A DNA stretch of 64,000 nucleotides, taken from NCBI GenBank assembly GCA_944391055.1, contig CALXSF010000013.1, forward strand, positions 1-64,000, read 5' to 3'. Source of the DNA: an uncultured Kiritimatiellota bacterium (GTDB lineage: Bacteria; Verrucomicrobiota; Kiritimatiellia; RFP12; DVOR01). The notes beneath the pieces are model-generated. The model was given only the letters and a program-made list of their open reading frames with translations, was not told the origin of the DNA and made no database searches. Of the stretch, positions 14,883 through 23,369 are shown piece after piece. The position numbers were made by a program, and so were the translations under genes. Within the stretch, counting starts at the first letter, position 1. Each line of letters starts with the position of its first letter.

Positions 14883-15860
14883 TCATTGGGCGAAGGGGCA
14901 GCGGACGAGGTGCGCGCCGACGGGGCGGAGCGCGGGGGGCGTGGCGGCGCATTCGGGGCGGGCGAGGGCGCAGCGCTCGGCGAAGCGGCAGCCGGGGGCG
15001 AAGTTGCCGGGGCTGGGGACTTGGCCGGGGATGGCGCGGAGGCGGCGGCCGCGGGTGGCGTGGCTGGGGAGGGCCTCGAGGAGGGCGCGGGCGTAGGGGT
15101 GCTTGGGCCCGGCGAAGAAGTCCCGCGCGGTGGCTTGCTCGACGATCTGCCCGGCGTACATGACGGCGACGCGGTCGGCCATGCGGTAGACGACGCCCAT
15201 GTCGTGGGTGATGAAGATCATGCCGGAGTCCTTGCGGTGGAGCTGGAGCATGAGCTCGAGGACCTGCGCCTGGATGGTGACGTCGAGGGCGGTGGTGGGC
15301 TCGTCGGCGATGACGAGCTGGGGCTCGAGGATGAGGCACATGGCGATCATGACGCGCTGCTGCATGCCGCCGGAGAGTTCGTAGGGGTAGGCGCGGAGGG
15401 CGAGGACGGGGTTCTGGATGCCGACCTTGCCGAGCCAGTCGAGGGCCTTGGCGCGGGCGGCGTCGCGGCTCAGGCCGGGCGCGTGGATGCGGAGGGCCTC
15501 GACGATCTGGTCCCCCACGCGGACGAGGGGGGAGAGCGCGGTCATGGGGTCCTGGAAGATGACGCCGATGCGTTTGCCGCGGTAGGCGCGCATCTTGGCG
15601 ATGGGGAGGGTGAGGAGGTCGACGCCGTCGAAGAGGATCTCGCCGGAGAGGATGCGCGAGGGGGGGCTCGGGAGCAGGCGGGGGACGCACATGGAGCTGA
15701 CGGATTTGCCGCAGCCCGATTCGCCGACGATGCAGAGGATCTCGCCGCGGCGGACCTCGAAGGAGACGTCCTCGACGGTGGTGACGGAGCGGTGGGTCTC
15801 GTCGTTGTCAAAGGCGATGGTGAGGTGCTTGACCTGGAGGAGGGGCTGGGCGTCGGGCAT
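14883..15860 (-). CDS. Oligopeptide/dipeptide ABC transporter ATP-binding protein (OppD/YejF type)
   Basis: A 325-aa ATPase. Walker A is GESGCGKS (46-53), the signature is LSGGM, Walker B is LVIADEPT, and the H-loop is FITHDM. The C-terminal peptide-transporter extension has the cysteine pattern GCRFAERC...C...C. Only one ATPase domain is present, so it is OppD-like rather than a full YejF, and a second ATPase may be encoded elsewhere. It lies 9 bases after a yejE-type permease. Neither the binding protein nor the other permease is nearby. Confidence 0.92.
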   Translation of the reverse strand: MPDAQPLLQVKHLTIAFDNDETHRSVTTVEDVSFEVRRGEILCIVGESGCGKSVSSMCVPRLLPSPPSRILSGEILFDGVDLLTLPIAKMRAYRGKRIGVIFQDPMTALSPLVRVGDQIVEALRIHAPGLSRDAARAKALDWLGKVGIQNPVLALRAYPYELSGGMQQRVMIAMCLILEPQLVIADEPTTALDVTIQAQVLELMLQLHRKDSGMIFITHDMGVVYRMADRVAVMYAGQIVEQATARDFFAGPKHPYARALLEALPSHATRGRRLRAIPGQVPSPGNFAPGCRFAERCALARPECAATPPALRPVGAHLVRCPFAQ

Positions 15861-15869
15861 GGCGGGGCC

Positions 15870-17516
15870 TCATTGGAGTTTGCTGAAGGGCTTGGGGTCG
15901 AAGGCGTTGCGGACGCCTTCGCCGACCATGACCGTGAGGAACATCACCGTGAAGATGGCGAGGGAGGGGAAGAGGATCAGCCACCAGGCCCAGCGGTAGG
16001 TCTGCGCCTGGTTGAGGAGCTCGCCCCAGCTGGGGGTGAGGGGGGGCAGCCCGAAGCCGAGGAAGTCGAGCGAGACAAGCGCGCTGATGGCGCCGACGAG
16101 GAGGAAGGGGAAGAGCGTGATGATGGGGGTGAGGGCGTTGGGCAGGATGTGGCGGAAGATGATGCGCGCGTTGCCGAGCCCTTGGCAGCGCGCCGCCGCC
16201 ACGAAGGGCCGCCCGCGCAGGCGCAGGAACTCCGCGCGCATGTAGTAGGAGATGCTCAGCCAGCAGAAGAGGCCGTAGACCAGCAGCAGCAGCCAGAAGC
16301 TGCGCCCGAAGACCGCGCCCACGAGCACCATGATGTAGAGGAAGGGGAGGGCCGCCCAGATCTCGGTGAAGCGCTGGACGCAGATGTCGACCTTGCCGCC
16401 GAAGTAGCCCTGCAGGGAGCCGATGGCGGTGCCGATGACGGTGGCGGCGATGGCCAGGAGCAGGCCGAAGCTCATGGCGATGCGGGTGGCGTAGACGATG
16501 CGGCTGAAGACGTCGCGCCCGGAGCCGTCGAGGCCGAAGGGATGCTCGCGGGAGGGCGGGAAGGGGAAGCGGATGTTGTTGCCGGAGGAGACGGCGTAGA
16601 GCGTGCGGTCGGGGCCGAGCCAAGTGATGCCGTCGGCGGCGGTGATGTCCTTGGCGAAGCCGCGGGTGGCCCATTCGTCGAGGAGGGCCATGAGCTTGGG
16701 GTCGGGCTCGGGCTGGCCTTCCTCGCGGATGAGGACGGGCCTGCCGGGGCGGCCGCGGGCGTCGAGCTCGCGCGTGAAGGCATAGGTCTGCTTGGGGAGG
16801 AAACGCTGGCCGTCGGGGAGGATGGCGCGGAGGTTGACGCGGAGCGTCTGGGGGCGCGCGCCGCCCGGGGTGGGGGCGAGGGTGAGGACGAGGCGCTCCC
16901 ACGGGAAGGCGCGCTGGGGCACGGGGGCGACCTCGGCCTCGTAGGGGCCGCAGGCCTCGCCGGAGAGGCGGCGGGCGATCTCCCGGCGGAGCGCGGGGGT
17001 GAGCTCGACGAGGTCGCCGAGGGCGGCGCGGCCGTCGCGCAGGTCGGTGTTGGGGAAGAACTGCGCGCAACTGTCCTGGCGCACGAGCGTGAGGGCCTGC
17101 GTCAGGTTGAAGCGTCCGATGGGCTGGTCGGGGACGAGGGAGACGGTGACGATCTTGTCGCGCTCCAGATCCTTGGTGTCGAGCGTCTCGCCGGGGGCGT
17201 AGGGCACGGGGGCGAAGAGCGCGAAGTCGCCGGGGTGGCTGCCGAAGGCCTCGCTCTCCACGAAGGCGCGGTAATTGACGTGGGTGGGCTCGCCGGTGGC
17301 CTTCCGCACGGCCTCGGGCGGCTGGGTGCGCAGGAAGGGGAAGGAGAGTTCGCCGTCGAAGCGCATGACCAGCGGCTTGTCGTTGCAGATGAGCTCGGCG
17401 CAGAGGCTGAGCGCGTAGAGCACGCCCAGGAGGCGGAGCGACCAGAACGCCACGCGGCTGCGGCGGAAGCGGTCGAGGCGTTTCTGGGTGAGCGGGGAGA
17501 GGCGGAACAGTTTCAT
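15870..17516 (-). CDS. YejE-type peptide ABC transporter permease with a large periplasmic insertion
   Basis: A 548-aa permease. After one N-terminal helix (about 23-45) comes about 290 residues of mostly polar sequence, then the BPD permease core with about five helices and the EAA-type loop (FVAAARCQGLGNARIIFRHILPNA). It ends VGEGVRNAFDPKPFSKLQ, as in YejE. E. coli YejE has about 341 residues, so roughly 200 extra residues lie in the first periplasmic loop, starting with KPLVMRFDGEL. YejE-family transporters import peptides such as microcin C. The upstream TPR gene is 19 bases away and may be co-transcribed. Confidence 0.9.
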   Translation of the reverse strand: MKLFRLSPLTQKRLDRFRRSRVAFWSLRLLGVLYALSLCAELICNDKPLVMRFDGELSFPFLRTQPPEAVRKATGEPTHVNYRAFVESEAFGSHPGDFALFAPVPYAPGETLDTKDLERDKIVTVSLVPDQPIGRFNLTQALTLVRQDSCAQFFPNTDLRDGRAALGDLVELTPALRREIARRLSGEACGPYEAEVAPVPQRAFPWERLVLTLAPTPGGARPQTLRVNLRAILPDGQRFLPKQTYAFTRELDARGRPGRPVLIREEGQPEPDPKLMALLDEWATRGFAKDITAADGITWLGPDRTLYAVSSGNNIRFPFPPSREHPFGLDGSGRDVFSRIVYATRIAMSFGLLLAIAATVIGTAIGSLQGYFGGKVDICVQRFTEIWAALPFLYIMVLVGAVFGRSFWLLLLVYGLFCWLSISYYMRAEFLRLRGRPFVAAARCQGLGNARIIFRHILPNALTPIITLFPFLLVGAISALVSLDFLGFGLPPLTPSWGELLNQAQTYRWAWWLILFPSLAIFTVMFLTVMVGEGVRNAFDPKPFSKLQ

Positions 17517-17535
17517 GGGCGGGCCTTGGGGTGGG

Positions 17536-19566
17536 TCAGGGGGCGGTCTCGGCCCCGGCGTCGGACTGGATCAGCTCGAGGGCCGGCGCGCGGATGCCGT
17601 CGCTGCCCTGGATGACGCGGGGAAGGTAGGTGACGGGGACGACGCGTTTGGGCGAGCCGTCGGGGTTCGGCACGGAGACCCGCCGCCCGCGGGCGTCGAA
17701 GCGTTCGGCCCCGTCCCGCCCCGGGCGCGTGCGCGTCCAGCCCGAGAGGCGCCCGGCCTCGTCGTAGAGATAGACGTCGCGCCAGTTCTTGAAGGCGGTG
17801 AGCAGGGGGTCCTCGTAGCGCCAGCCCTCCTTGGGCGCGGTGTAGTCGATGGCGAGCAGGCGGCCCGAGGCGTCGTATTGCCGGCGTTCGTTGGCCAGCC
17901 AGCGGAAGCTCACGAAGACGGGCGCCGAGGCCACGCCCTCGGGCGAGACCGCCACGCAGGCCACGTCCGCCCGGCGCGTGGGCATCCCCTGGGGGCCGTC
18001 GAAGGGCGCCTGGCGCCAATCGGCCTCGATCGTCACCAGCGAGCCATCCCCCGTCAGCGGCCGGATGCGCAGGAGCGCGGGGTCGCCGCCCACGGGGAAC
18101 CAGCGGAAGCGCGCCCCCGGCGTGCCCGGCGCGCGCGCCTCCACCGAAAGCGCGCGCGTGCGCCCGCGCCCGCGGACGATGCGGCTGACGCAGAGGGGCG
18201 TGTCGGCGATGCGCTCGGAGGCCGCGTCGAAGAAGTCCACCCACTGCAGCGGCAGGGTCTCCTGGCGCACCGTCAGGGCCACCGCCGGCGGGAGCGTCCC
18301 GGGGGTCAGCGCGCGGGCCGCCCTCAGGAAGGCCTCCGCGTCGATGGCCTTGGGGTCGAAGACCGCCGGGTGCGCCGCCTCGGAGAAGTAGTCCGGGCGC
18401 CCTTTCAGGCTTTGGCGCAGCAGGCGCTGGACGGTCGGCACCAGCAGGCCGCGGCGGAGCATCTCGGCCTTCGTCTCCGGCGTGAAGGCCGCGAAGGCCG
18501 CGAGGATCAGCTCCGTCAGCTCGCGCTGGGCCGCCTTCGCGTCGGGCTTCTCCGCGGAGAGGTCGGCCGAGAGGACGAAGGCGGGGTTGTTGGCGGTCAG
18601 CAGATCGCCCAGGAAGCCCTTGCTGAAGTCGGCGGAGGCGTCATAAATGTACAATTGGTTGGCCAAGGCCAGGCGCAGCGCCACCGCCGCGGCGCCGCCC
18701 TCCGTGGCGATCAGGCGGGGAATGCTCCGCCAAAAGGGCGGCACGCCCAGGGCCATCGAGGAGTTGCCGACGGTCGGCAGGGGCGCCAGGCCGGTGGAGA
18801 AGAGGCCGTTGGCCGCGCCTTTGTGGGCGCCCGCCCGCACCGCCTCGTCGCAGTAGAGCACGGGGGTCAGCCCGGGGAAGGCCTCGAAGCGGGCGGCGGC
18901 GAGATCCTCGTCGCGGTTCACGTAGAGCACGCCCGCGTAGGCCGAGGGGTTGGCCTCCAGCCACGGGCGCACCAGGTCCGCGCAGGGCCCGCGGTAGGCC
19001 GCCGGGTCGGGCGCGGCCCCTGCGCGCGGCCGCAGGAGGGTGGTCATGTAGCCGCCCGAGAGGGGGTCCCAGTCCCACTGCGTGTTCGAGGCCGTCACCT
19101 CCGCCTCCCCGCCCGCCGGCACGTCGGCGGCGAGGGCCGCCGAGAGCGTGGCGTTCCGGGGCGGGTTCTTCGCCAGCTCCGCGGCCTCGCCCATCAGCTC
19201 CCTGAAGCGCGGCAGGGCGCGCAGCGAGGCCAGGTCGGCGTCGCCCTCCATCTTGCGGGTGTCCGTGAAGCCCAGCGCGATGGCCTTGCCCAGCCACTCC
19301 AGGGCCTCGTCGGGGCGGTTGTCGCGCGCGCACACGCACGCCACGTTGTAATGCCAGTTCGCGTCGCGCGGGAAGAGTTTGGCCGCCGCCCGCGCCGCCG
19401 TCTCCGCCCCCAGCAGGTCACCCGCCTGGGCCGCCCGCAGGAACTGCCCCAACGCCTGTTTGTGCCGCGGGAAGAGCCGCGGCATGTCGAAGACCGACTG
19501 CGCGCCCGCCACGGCCGCGCAGGCCGCGGCCAGGCACGCCGCCAGTAGGATTCGCGCATTCGTCAT
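17536..19566 (-). CDS. Secreted TPR end-of-group protein of unknown function
   Basis: A 676-aa exported protein (signal peptide about 1-23, ending VAGAQ). Residues about 30-130 are TPR-like and finish in a TPR end-of-group motif, EALEWLGKAIALGFTD followed by DADLASLRALPRFREL. The middle (about 150-480) has no family I recognise. The C-terminal part has two YD-repeat-like pieces, YDASGRLLAIDYT and YDEAGRLSGWTRT. TPR end-of-group proteins are common in PVC bacteria and often act as periplasmic scaffolds. It heads the minus-strand unit with yejE and the ABC ATPase, so a link to peptide uptake is possible but unproven. The chosen ATG starts the signal peptide; its ribosome site is weak. Confidence 0.72.
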   Translation of the reverse strand: MTNARILLAACLAAACAAVAGAQSVFDMPRLFPRHKQALGQFLRAAQAGDLLGAETAARAAAKLFPRDANWHYNVACVCARDNRPDEALEWLGKAIALGFTDTRKMEGDADLASLRALPRFRELMGEAAELAKNPPRNATLSAALAADVPAGGEAEVTASNTQWDWDPLSGGYMTTLLRPRAGAAPDPAAYRGPCADLVRPWLEANPSAYAGVLYVNRDEDLAAARFEAFPGLTPVLYCDEAVRAGAHKGAANGLFSTGLAPLPTVGNSSMALGVPPFWRSIPRLIATEGGAAAVALRLALANQLYIYDASADFSKGFLGDLLTANNPAFVLSADLSAEKPDAKAAQRELTELILAAFAAFTPETKAEMLRRGLLVPTVQRLLRQSLKGRPDYFSEAAHPAVFDPKAIDAEAFLRAARALTPGTLPPAVALTVRQETLPLQWVDFFDAASERIADTPLCVSRIVRGRGRTRALSVEARAPGTPGARFRWFPVGGDPALLRIRPLTGDGSLVTIEADWRQAPFDGPQGMPTRRADVACVAVSPEGVASAPVFVSFRWLANERRQYDASGRLLAIDYTAPKEGWRYEDPLLTAFKNWRDVYLYDEAGRLSGWTRTRPGRDGAERFDARGRRVSVPNPDGSPKRVVPVTYLPRVIQGSDGIRAPALELIQSDAGAETAP

Positions 19567-19590
19567 TGTCTGCTTCTCACAATCGCCCGT

Positions 19591-19599
19591 AGGATAACA
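19591..19599 (-). promoter_or_regulatory. Extended -10 promoter of the TPR gene unit
   Basis: Minus-strand TGTGt-TATCCT lies 24 bases before the ATG at 19566. Confidence 0.45.
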
Positions 19600-19635
19600 C
19601 ATTCCCGCGAGCCTTGCAGAGGGGTATGGGCGCGT

Positions 19636-19664
19636 TTGACGGGGGCGCGGGCTTTCGCTAGACT
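19636..19664 (+). promoter_or_regulatory. Sigma-70 promoter of the corC-nadD-rsfS operon
   Basis: TTGACG (19636-19641), a 17-bp spacer and TAGACT (19659-19664). It predicts a start near 19671 and a leader of about 130 bases. Confidence 0.72.
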
Positions 19665-19670
19665 ATGCGG

Positions 19671-19801
19671 CGTTTTGTGGTATTGCCAATGAGGTGCACG
19701 TTCAGCGCGTTGCCGAACCGAAGGTTCCCCGGAGACCCGAGGCCGCCCCAGGCGGGGCGGTCGGCGGGGATTGTCGCTTTGTTGGCGCCTAAGGAGTCTT
19801 C
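19671..19801 (+). other. Long structured 5' leader of the CNNM/CorC gene
   Basis: The leader is unusually long for this genome. It holds a 5-bp hairpin GAACC-GAA-GGTTC (19715-19727) and a 7-bp GC stem (19743-19749 with 19754-19760) without a T run. I could not match it to the yybP-ykoY, M-box, fluoride or SAM consensus from memory. It may be a metal- or stress-responsive element or only a stabilising leader. Confidence 0.4.
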
Positions 19802-21145
19802 ATGGAGCAACTGCCCCTACTGATTTTGCTGCAAGTGGCGCTGATCGCCGCGAACGCGGTCTTCGCGTGCCTGGAGATCGCGGTGATCTCGATGAACGAC
19901 CGGCGGCTGGAGCGCCTGGCGAAGACGGGGAACCGGCGGGCGGCGCGGCTGAAGCGGCTGACGGAGCAGCCGGCGCGGTTCTTGGCGACGATCCAGGTGG
20001 CGATCACGCTCTCGGGCTTCCTGGGGAGCGCGTTCGCGGCGGAGAACTTCTCGGAGTATCTGGCCGAGCCGCTGCAGGCGTGGCTGGGGGGCTCGGCGCA
20101 GATGTGGAACTCGGTCTCCATCGTGCTCATCACCCTGCTGCTCTCCTACGTGACGCTGGTCTTCGGGGAGCTGGTGCCCAAGCGCCTGGCGATGCGCAAG
20201 GCCGAGCCGTTGGCGCTGGGGATGTCGGGGCTGGTGTGCGCGATCGCGCGGCTGTGCGCGCCGGTGGTGTGGCTGCTGACGGTCTCGACCAACGCGGTGC
20301 TGCGCCTCTTGGGCATCGACCCCACCAAGGAGGACAACGAGGTGACCGAGGAGGAGATCCGCATGACGGTGGACGTGGGGTGCGAGAAGGGGGCGATCGA
20401 CACGGAGGAGCGGACCTTCATCCAGAACGTCTTTGAGTTCGACGACCTGACGGCCGGGGAGATCGCCACCCACCGCACCGACGTCTCGGCCCTCTGGCTG
20501 GAGGACTCCGACGAGACGTGGGAGAAGACCCTGCACGAGACGCGCCACTCGCGCTACCCCATCTGCGACGGCAGCATCGACAAGGTGGTGGGGGTGCTGA
20601 TCGCCAAGGACTGGTTCCGCCTGACGGATCGCTCGCGCCAGGCGGCGATGGCCAAGGCGGTGCGCCCGGCGGTCTTTGTGCCCGAGGGGGTCAAGGCCGA
20701 CGTCCTCTTCCGCGACATGAAGCGGCGGCACAACCCCTTCGCCGTGGTCTGCGACGAATACGGCGGCATGAGCGGCGTCATCACCATGAGCGACCTGGTG
20801 GAGCGCCTGGTGGGCGAGACGCCCGACGAGGACTCCGCCGCCGCCCCCGAGGCCCCCGACGTGGAAAAGGTGGGCCCCGACGTCTGGCGCGTGCAGGGCT
20901 CCGCCCCCCTCGACGAGGTGGCCAAGGCCCTCGGCGTGCCGCTCGACGCGGAGGACTGCGACACCTTCGGCGGCTTCCTGATGGCGGAGCTGGGGGCAAT
21001 CCCGGCGGACGGGAGCCAGGCGAACCTGAAGGTCGGGCGCCTGTCGGTGGAGATCCCGGAGATCCGCGGCAAGCGCGTGCCCCTGGCGCTGGTGACGGTG
21101 CTGCCGGAGGAGCGCCCCGAGGGGGAGGGCCCCGAGGAGGAATGA
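19802..21145 (+). CDS. CNNM/CorC-family divalent-cation transport protein (DUF21-CBS-CorC)
   Basis: A 447-aa membrane protein with an N-terminal DUF21 (CNNM) domain of about four helices (residues 1-185), a CBS pair (about 205-340, including AVVCDEYGGMSGVITMSDL) and a C-terminal CorC_HlyC domain. The family extrudes Mg2+ or Co2+ and is often called hemolysin C-like; real haemolysis is rare. Typical motifs are SGFLGSAFAAENF and VFGELVPKRLAM. AAGGAG lies 5 bases before the ATG. The stop overlaps nadD (ATGA). The long structured leader upstream could mediate regulation. Confidence 0.92.
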   Translation: MEQLPLLILLQVALIAANAVFACLEIAVISMNDRRLERLAKTGNRRAARLKRLTEQPARFLATIQVAITLSGFLGSAFAAENFSEYLAEPLQAWLGGSAQMWNSVSIVLITLLLSYVTLVFGELVPKRLAMRKAEPLALGMSGLVCAIARLCAPVVWLLTVSTNAVLRLLGIDPTKEDNEVTEEEIRMTVDVGCEKGAIDTEERTFIQNVFEFDDLTAGEIATHRTDVSALWLEDSDETWEKTLHETRHSRYPICDGSIDKVVGVLIAKDWFRLTDRSRQAAMAKAVRPAVFVPEGVKADVLFRDMKRRHNPFAVVCDEYGGMSGVITMSDLVERLVGETPDEDSAAAPEAPDVEKVGPDVWRVQGSAPLDEVAKALGVPLDAEDCDTFGGFLMAELGAIPADGSQANLKVGRLSVEIPEIRGKRVPLALVTVLPEERPEGEGPEEE

Positions 21146-21732
21146 GGGAGATCGGCCTGCTGGGAGGGTCGTTCGACCCGATCCACGCGGCGCACGTGGC
21201 GTTGGCCAAGGCGGCGATGGCGGCCTTCGGCCTCGACGAGGTGCGCCTGATACCCTGCGCCCAGCAGGCGCTGAAGGCGCGCGCGCCGGCCGCGGCGGAG
21301 GACCGCTGCGCGATGCTCCGGCTGGCGATCGCGGGGGAGCCGGGGCTGACGCTCGACTGCCGCGAGCTCTTCCGCCCCGGCCCGACGCACACCTACGACA
21401 CGCTGGCGGAACTGCGCGCGGAGCGGCCCGACGCGCGCTTCTGGTTCATCCTGGGGATGGATTCGGTGCGGGATTTCCCGCGGTGGCACCGGGCGGGGGA
21501 GCTGGCGGGGCTCTGCGCGTTCATCGCCTTCGACCGGCCGGGGGTGGAGCCGCCGGGGCGCCCCTTCGACCCGCGCCTGCTGGCGCACCGGCTGCGGGGG
21601 CCGTTCCTGGGGGCCTCGAGCACGGCGATCCGCCGCGCGGTTGCGCGGGACGGCGCGTTTCGCTATCCTATGGACGTTTTGGCGGGGCGGTATCTGCGCG
21701 CCCGCCGCCTTTACCAAGGAGCCCAACCATGA
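21142..21732 (+). CDS. nadD: Nicotinate-nucleotide adenylyltransferase
   Basis: A 196-aa NadD, which adenylates nicotinate mononucleotide to deamido-NAD in NAD synthesis. The nucleotidyltransferase motif is GGSFDPIHAAH (8-18), and the C-terminal signature is GASSTAIRRAV, with FILGMDSVRDFPRWH in between. It starts within the previous stop codon (ATGA) and ends over rsfS (ATGA). The nadD-rsfS pair is widely conserved in bacteria. Confidence 0.95.
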   Translation: MREIGLLGGSFDPIHAAHVALAKAAMAAFGLDEVRLIPCAQQALKARAPAAAEDRCAMLRLAIAGEPGLTLDCRELFRPGPTHTYDTLAELRAERPDARFWFILGMDSVRDFPRWHRAGELAGLCAFIAFDRPGVEPPGRPFDPRLLAHRLRGPFLGASSTAIRRAVARDGAFRYPMDVLAGRYLRARRLYQGAQP

Positions 21733-22085
21733 GGCAGACAAGCGAGGAGCTGGCCTTGGGCATCGCCCAGGCGCTCTATGACAAGCAGGCCGAGGACATC
21801 CGCGTGCTGGACGTGCGGGGCGTCTCGACGGTCACGGACATCTGCGTGGTGGCCTCCGGCACCTCCACGCCTCACCTCAAGGCCCTGCAAAAGGCCGCGC
21901 TGGCTTACCTCAAGGGCTTGGCCGACACGCGCTGCCGCCTCTCCGGCGAGGCCGACAGCGGCTGGGTGCTGCTCGACGCCTTCACCGTGGTGGCGCACAT
22001 CTTCGTGCCCGAGGCCCGCGCCTACTACGACATCGAGGCCCTCTGGAAGGGCGCCAAGGAAATCCCCTTCGAGCCGAAAGCCTGA
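21729..22085 (+). CDS. rsfS: Ribosomal silencing factor RsfS
   Basis: A 118-aa RsfS (Iojap/DUF143). It binds ribosomal protein uL14 and blocks subunit joining in starvation. Family features are the EDIRVLDVRGVSTVTDI core, VVASGTSTPHL, and the C-terminal DSGWVLLDAF...HIFVPEARAYYDIE. It overlaps nadD by 4 bases, and lysA follows after 3 bases. Confidence 0.96.
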   Translation: MRQTSEELALGIAQALYDKQAEDIRVLDVRGVSTVTDICVVASGTSTPHLKALQKAALAYLKGLADTRCRLSGEADSGWVLLDAFTVVAHIFVPEARAYYDIEALWKGAKEIPFEPKA

Positions 22086-22088
22086 CCC

Positions 22089-23351
22089 ATGACCCCCAAG
22101 ACCCTCCCCTGCGCCGAGGCCAAGCTGCGCGACATCGCCGCGCGCTGGCCCACCCCCTTCCACCTTTACGACGAGCGGGCCATCCGCGCCGCCGCCCGCC
22201 GCCTGCGCGACGCCTTCGCCTGGAACAAGGGCTTCCGCAACTTTTTCGCCGTCAAGGCCGCGCCCAACCCCTATCTCATGCGCATCCTTCAGGAGGAGGG
22301 CTTCGGCGCGGACTGCTCCTCGCTGCCCGAGCTGATCCTCGCCGAGCGCGTCGGGCTGCCGGGCGAGGCGATCATGTTCACCTCCAACGACACGCCCGCC
22401 GAGGAGTTCGCCAAGGCCAAGGCGCTGGGCGCCAACATCAACCTCGACGACATCAGCCACATCCCCTTCCTCGAATCCGTCTGCGGCCTGCCCGACCGCG
22501 TCTGCCTCCGCTACAACCCCGGCCCGCTCAAGGGCGGCAACGCCATCATCGGCAAGCCCGAGGAGGCGAAGTATGGCCTGACGCGCGACCAGCTCTTCGA
22601 GGCCTACGCCCTGCTCCGGGACAAGGGCGTCCGGCGCTTCGGCCTGCACACGATGGTCGCCAGCAACGAGCTCAACCCGCAATACTTCGTCGACACCGCC
22701 ATCCTGCTCTTCGACCTGGCCGCCGAGCTCCATGAGCGGCTGGGCATCTGGTTCGACTTCATCAACCTCGGCGGCGGCATCGGCATCCCCTACCGCCCCG
22801 AGCAGGACGCCGTGGACCTCGAGGCCGTCGGCGAGGGCATCCGCCGCGCCTACGCCGAGCGCGTCACGGGGCGCGGCCTGCCCGACGTGCCGCTCTGCTT
22901 CGAGTGCGGCCGCTGCATCACCGGCCCCGCGGGCTACCTCGTGAGCGCCGTCCGCCACCTCAAGCACACCTATCGCGACTACGTGGGGCTCGACGCCTGC
23001 ATGGCCAACCTCATGCGCCCGGCCCTCTACGGCGCCTATCACCACATCACCGTCCTCGGCAAGGAGGGGCTGCCCCACGACCACGTCTACGACGTCACCG
23101 GCTCCCTGTGCGAGAACAACGACAAGTTCGCCATCCAGCGCGCCCTCCCCGAGGTCGTGCCCGGCGACCTGCTCGTCATCCACGACGCCGGCGCCCACGG
23201 CCACGCCATGGGCTTCAACTACAACGGCAAGCTCCGCTCCGCCGAGCTGCTCCTCCGCGAGGACGGCACCGTCACGCAGATCCGCCGCGCCGAGACGCTC
23301 GACGATTACTTCGCCACCCTCGACTTCGCCGCGTTGCCAACCTTCAAGTAA
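22089..23351 (+). CDS. lysA: Diaminopimelate decarboxylase
   Basis: LysA removes CO2 from meso-diaminopimelate to give lysine, using PLP. The 420-aa fold-III enzyme has the PLP lysine at 56 (FFAVKAAPNP), the glycine loop LGGGIG, the ECGR phosphate-binding segment, and the C-terminal active-site motif GSLCENNDKFA with the catalytic Cys-Glu. I considered carboxynorspermidine decarboxylase (NspC), a relative, because a carboxynorspermidine dehydrogenase lies at 32143. The CENND motif and overall layout favour LysA. The gene follows rsfS after 3 bases. Confidence 0.88.
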   Translation: MTPKTLPCAEAKLRDIAARWPTPFHLYDERAIRAAARRLRDAFAWNKGFRNFFAVKAAPNPYLMRILQEEGFGADCSSLPELILAERVGLPGEAIMFTSNDTPAEEFAKAKALGANINLDDISHIPFLESVCGLPDRVCLRYNPGPLKGGNAIIGKPEEAKYGLTRDQLFEAYALLRDKGVRRFGLHTMVASNELNPQYFVDTAILLFDLAAELHERLGIWFDFINLGGGIGIPYRPEQDAVDLEAVGEGIRRAYAERVTGRGLPDVPLCFECGRCITGPAGYLVSAVRHLKHTYRDYVGLDACMANLMRPALYGAYHHITVLGKEGLPHDHVYDVTGSLCENNDKFAIQRALPEVVPGDLLVIHDAGAHGHAMGFNYNGKLRSAELLLREDGTVTQIRRAETLDDYFATLDFAALPTFK

Positions 23352-23369
23352 CAACCCAGGGGGTCCCTC

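Noticed and set aside
14886-17615. 909-codon open frame on the plus strand
   Set aside because: Antisense to the ABC genes; repetitive Glu/Gly/Ala composition and no motifs.
19671-19801. yybP-ykoY manganese or other known riboswitch
   Set aside because: The conserved loops of the known classes are not present as far as I can recall them.
22089-23351. Reading the gene as carboxynorspermidine decarboxylase (nspC)
   Set aside because: The GSLCENND motif and overall layout are those of diaminopimelate decarboxylase.
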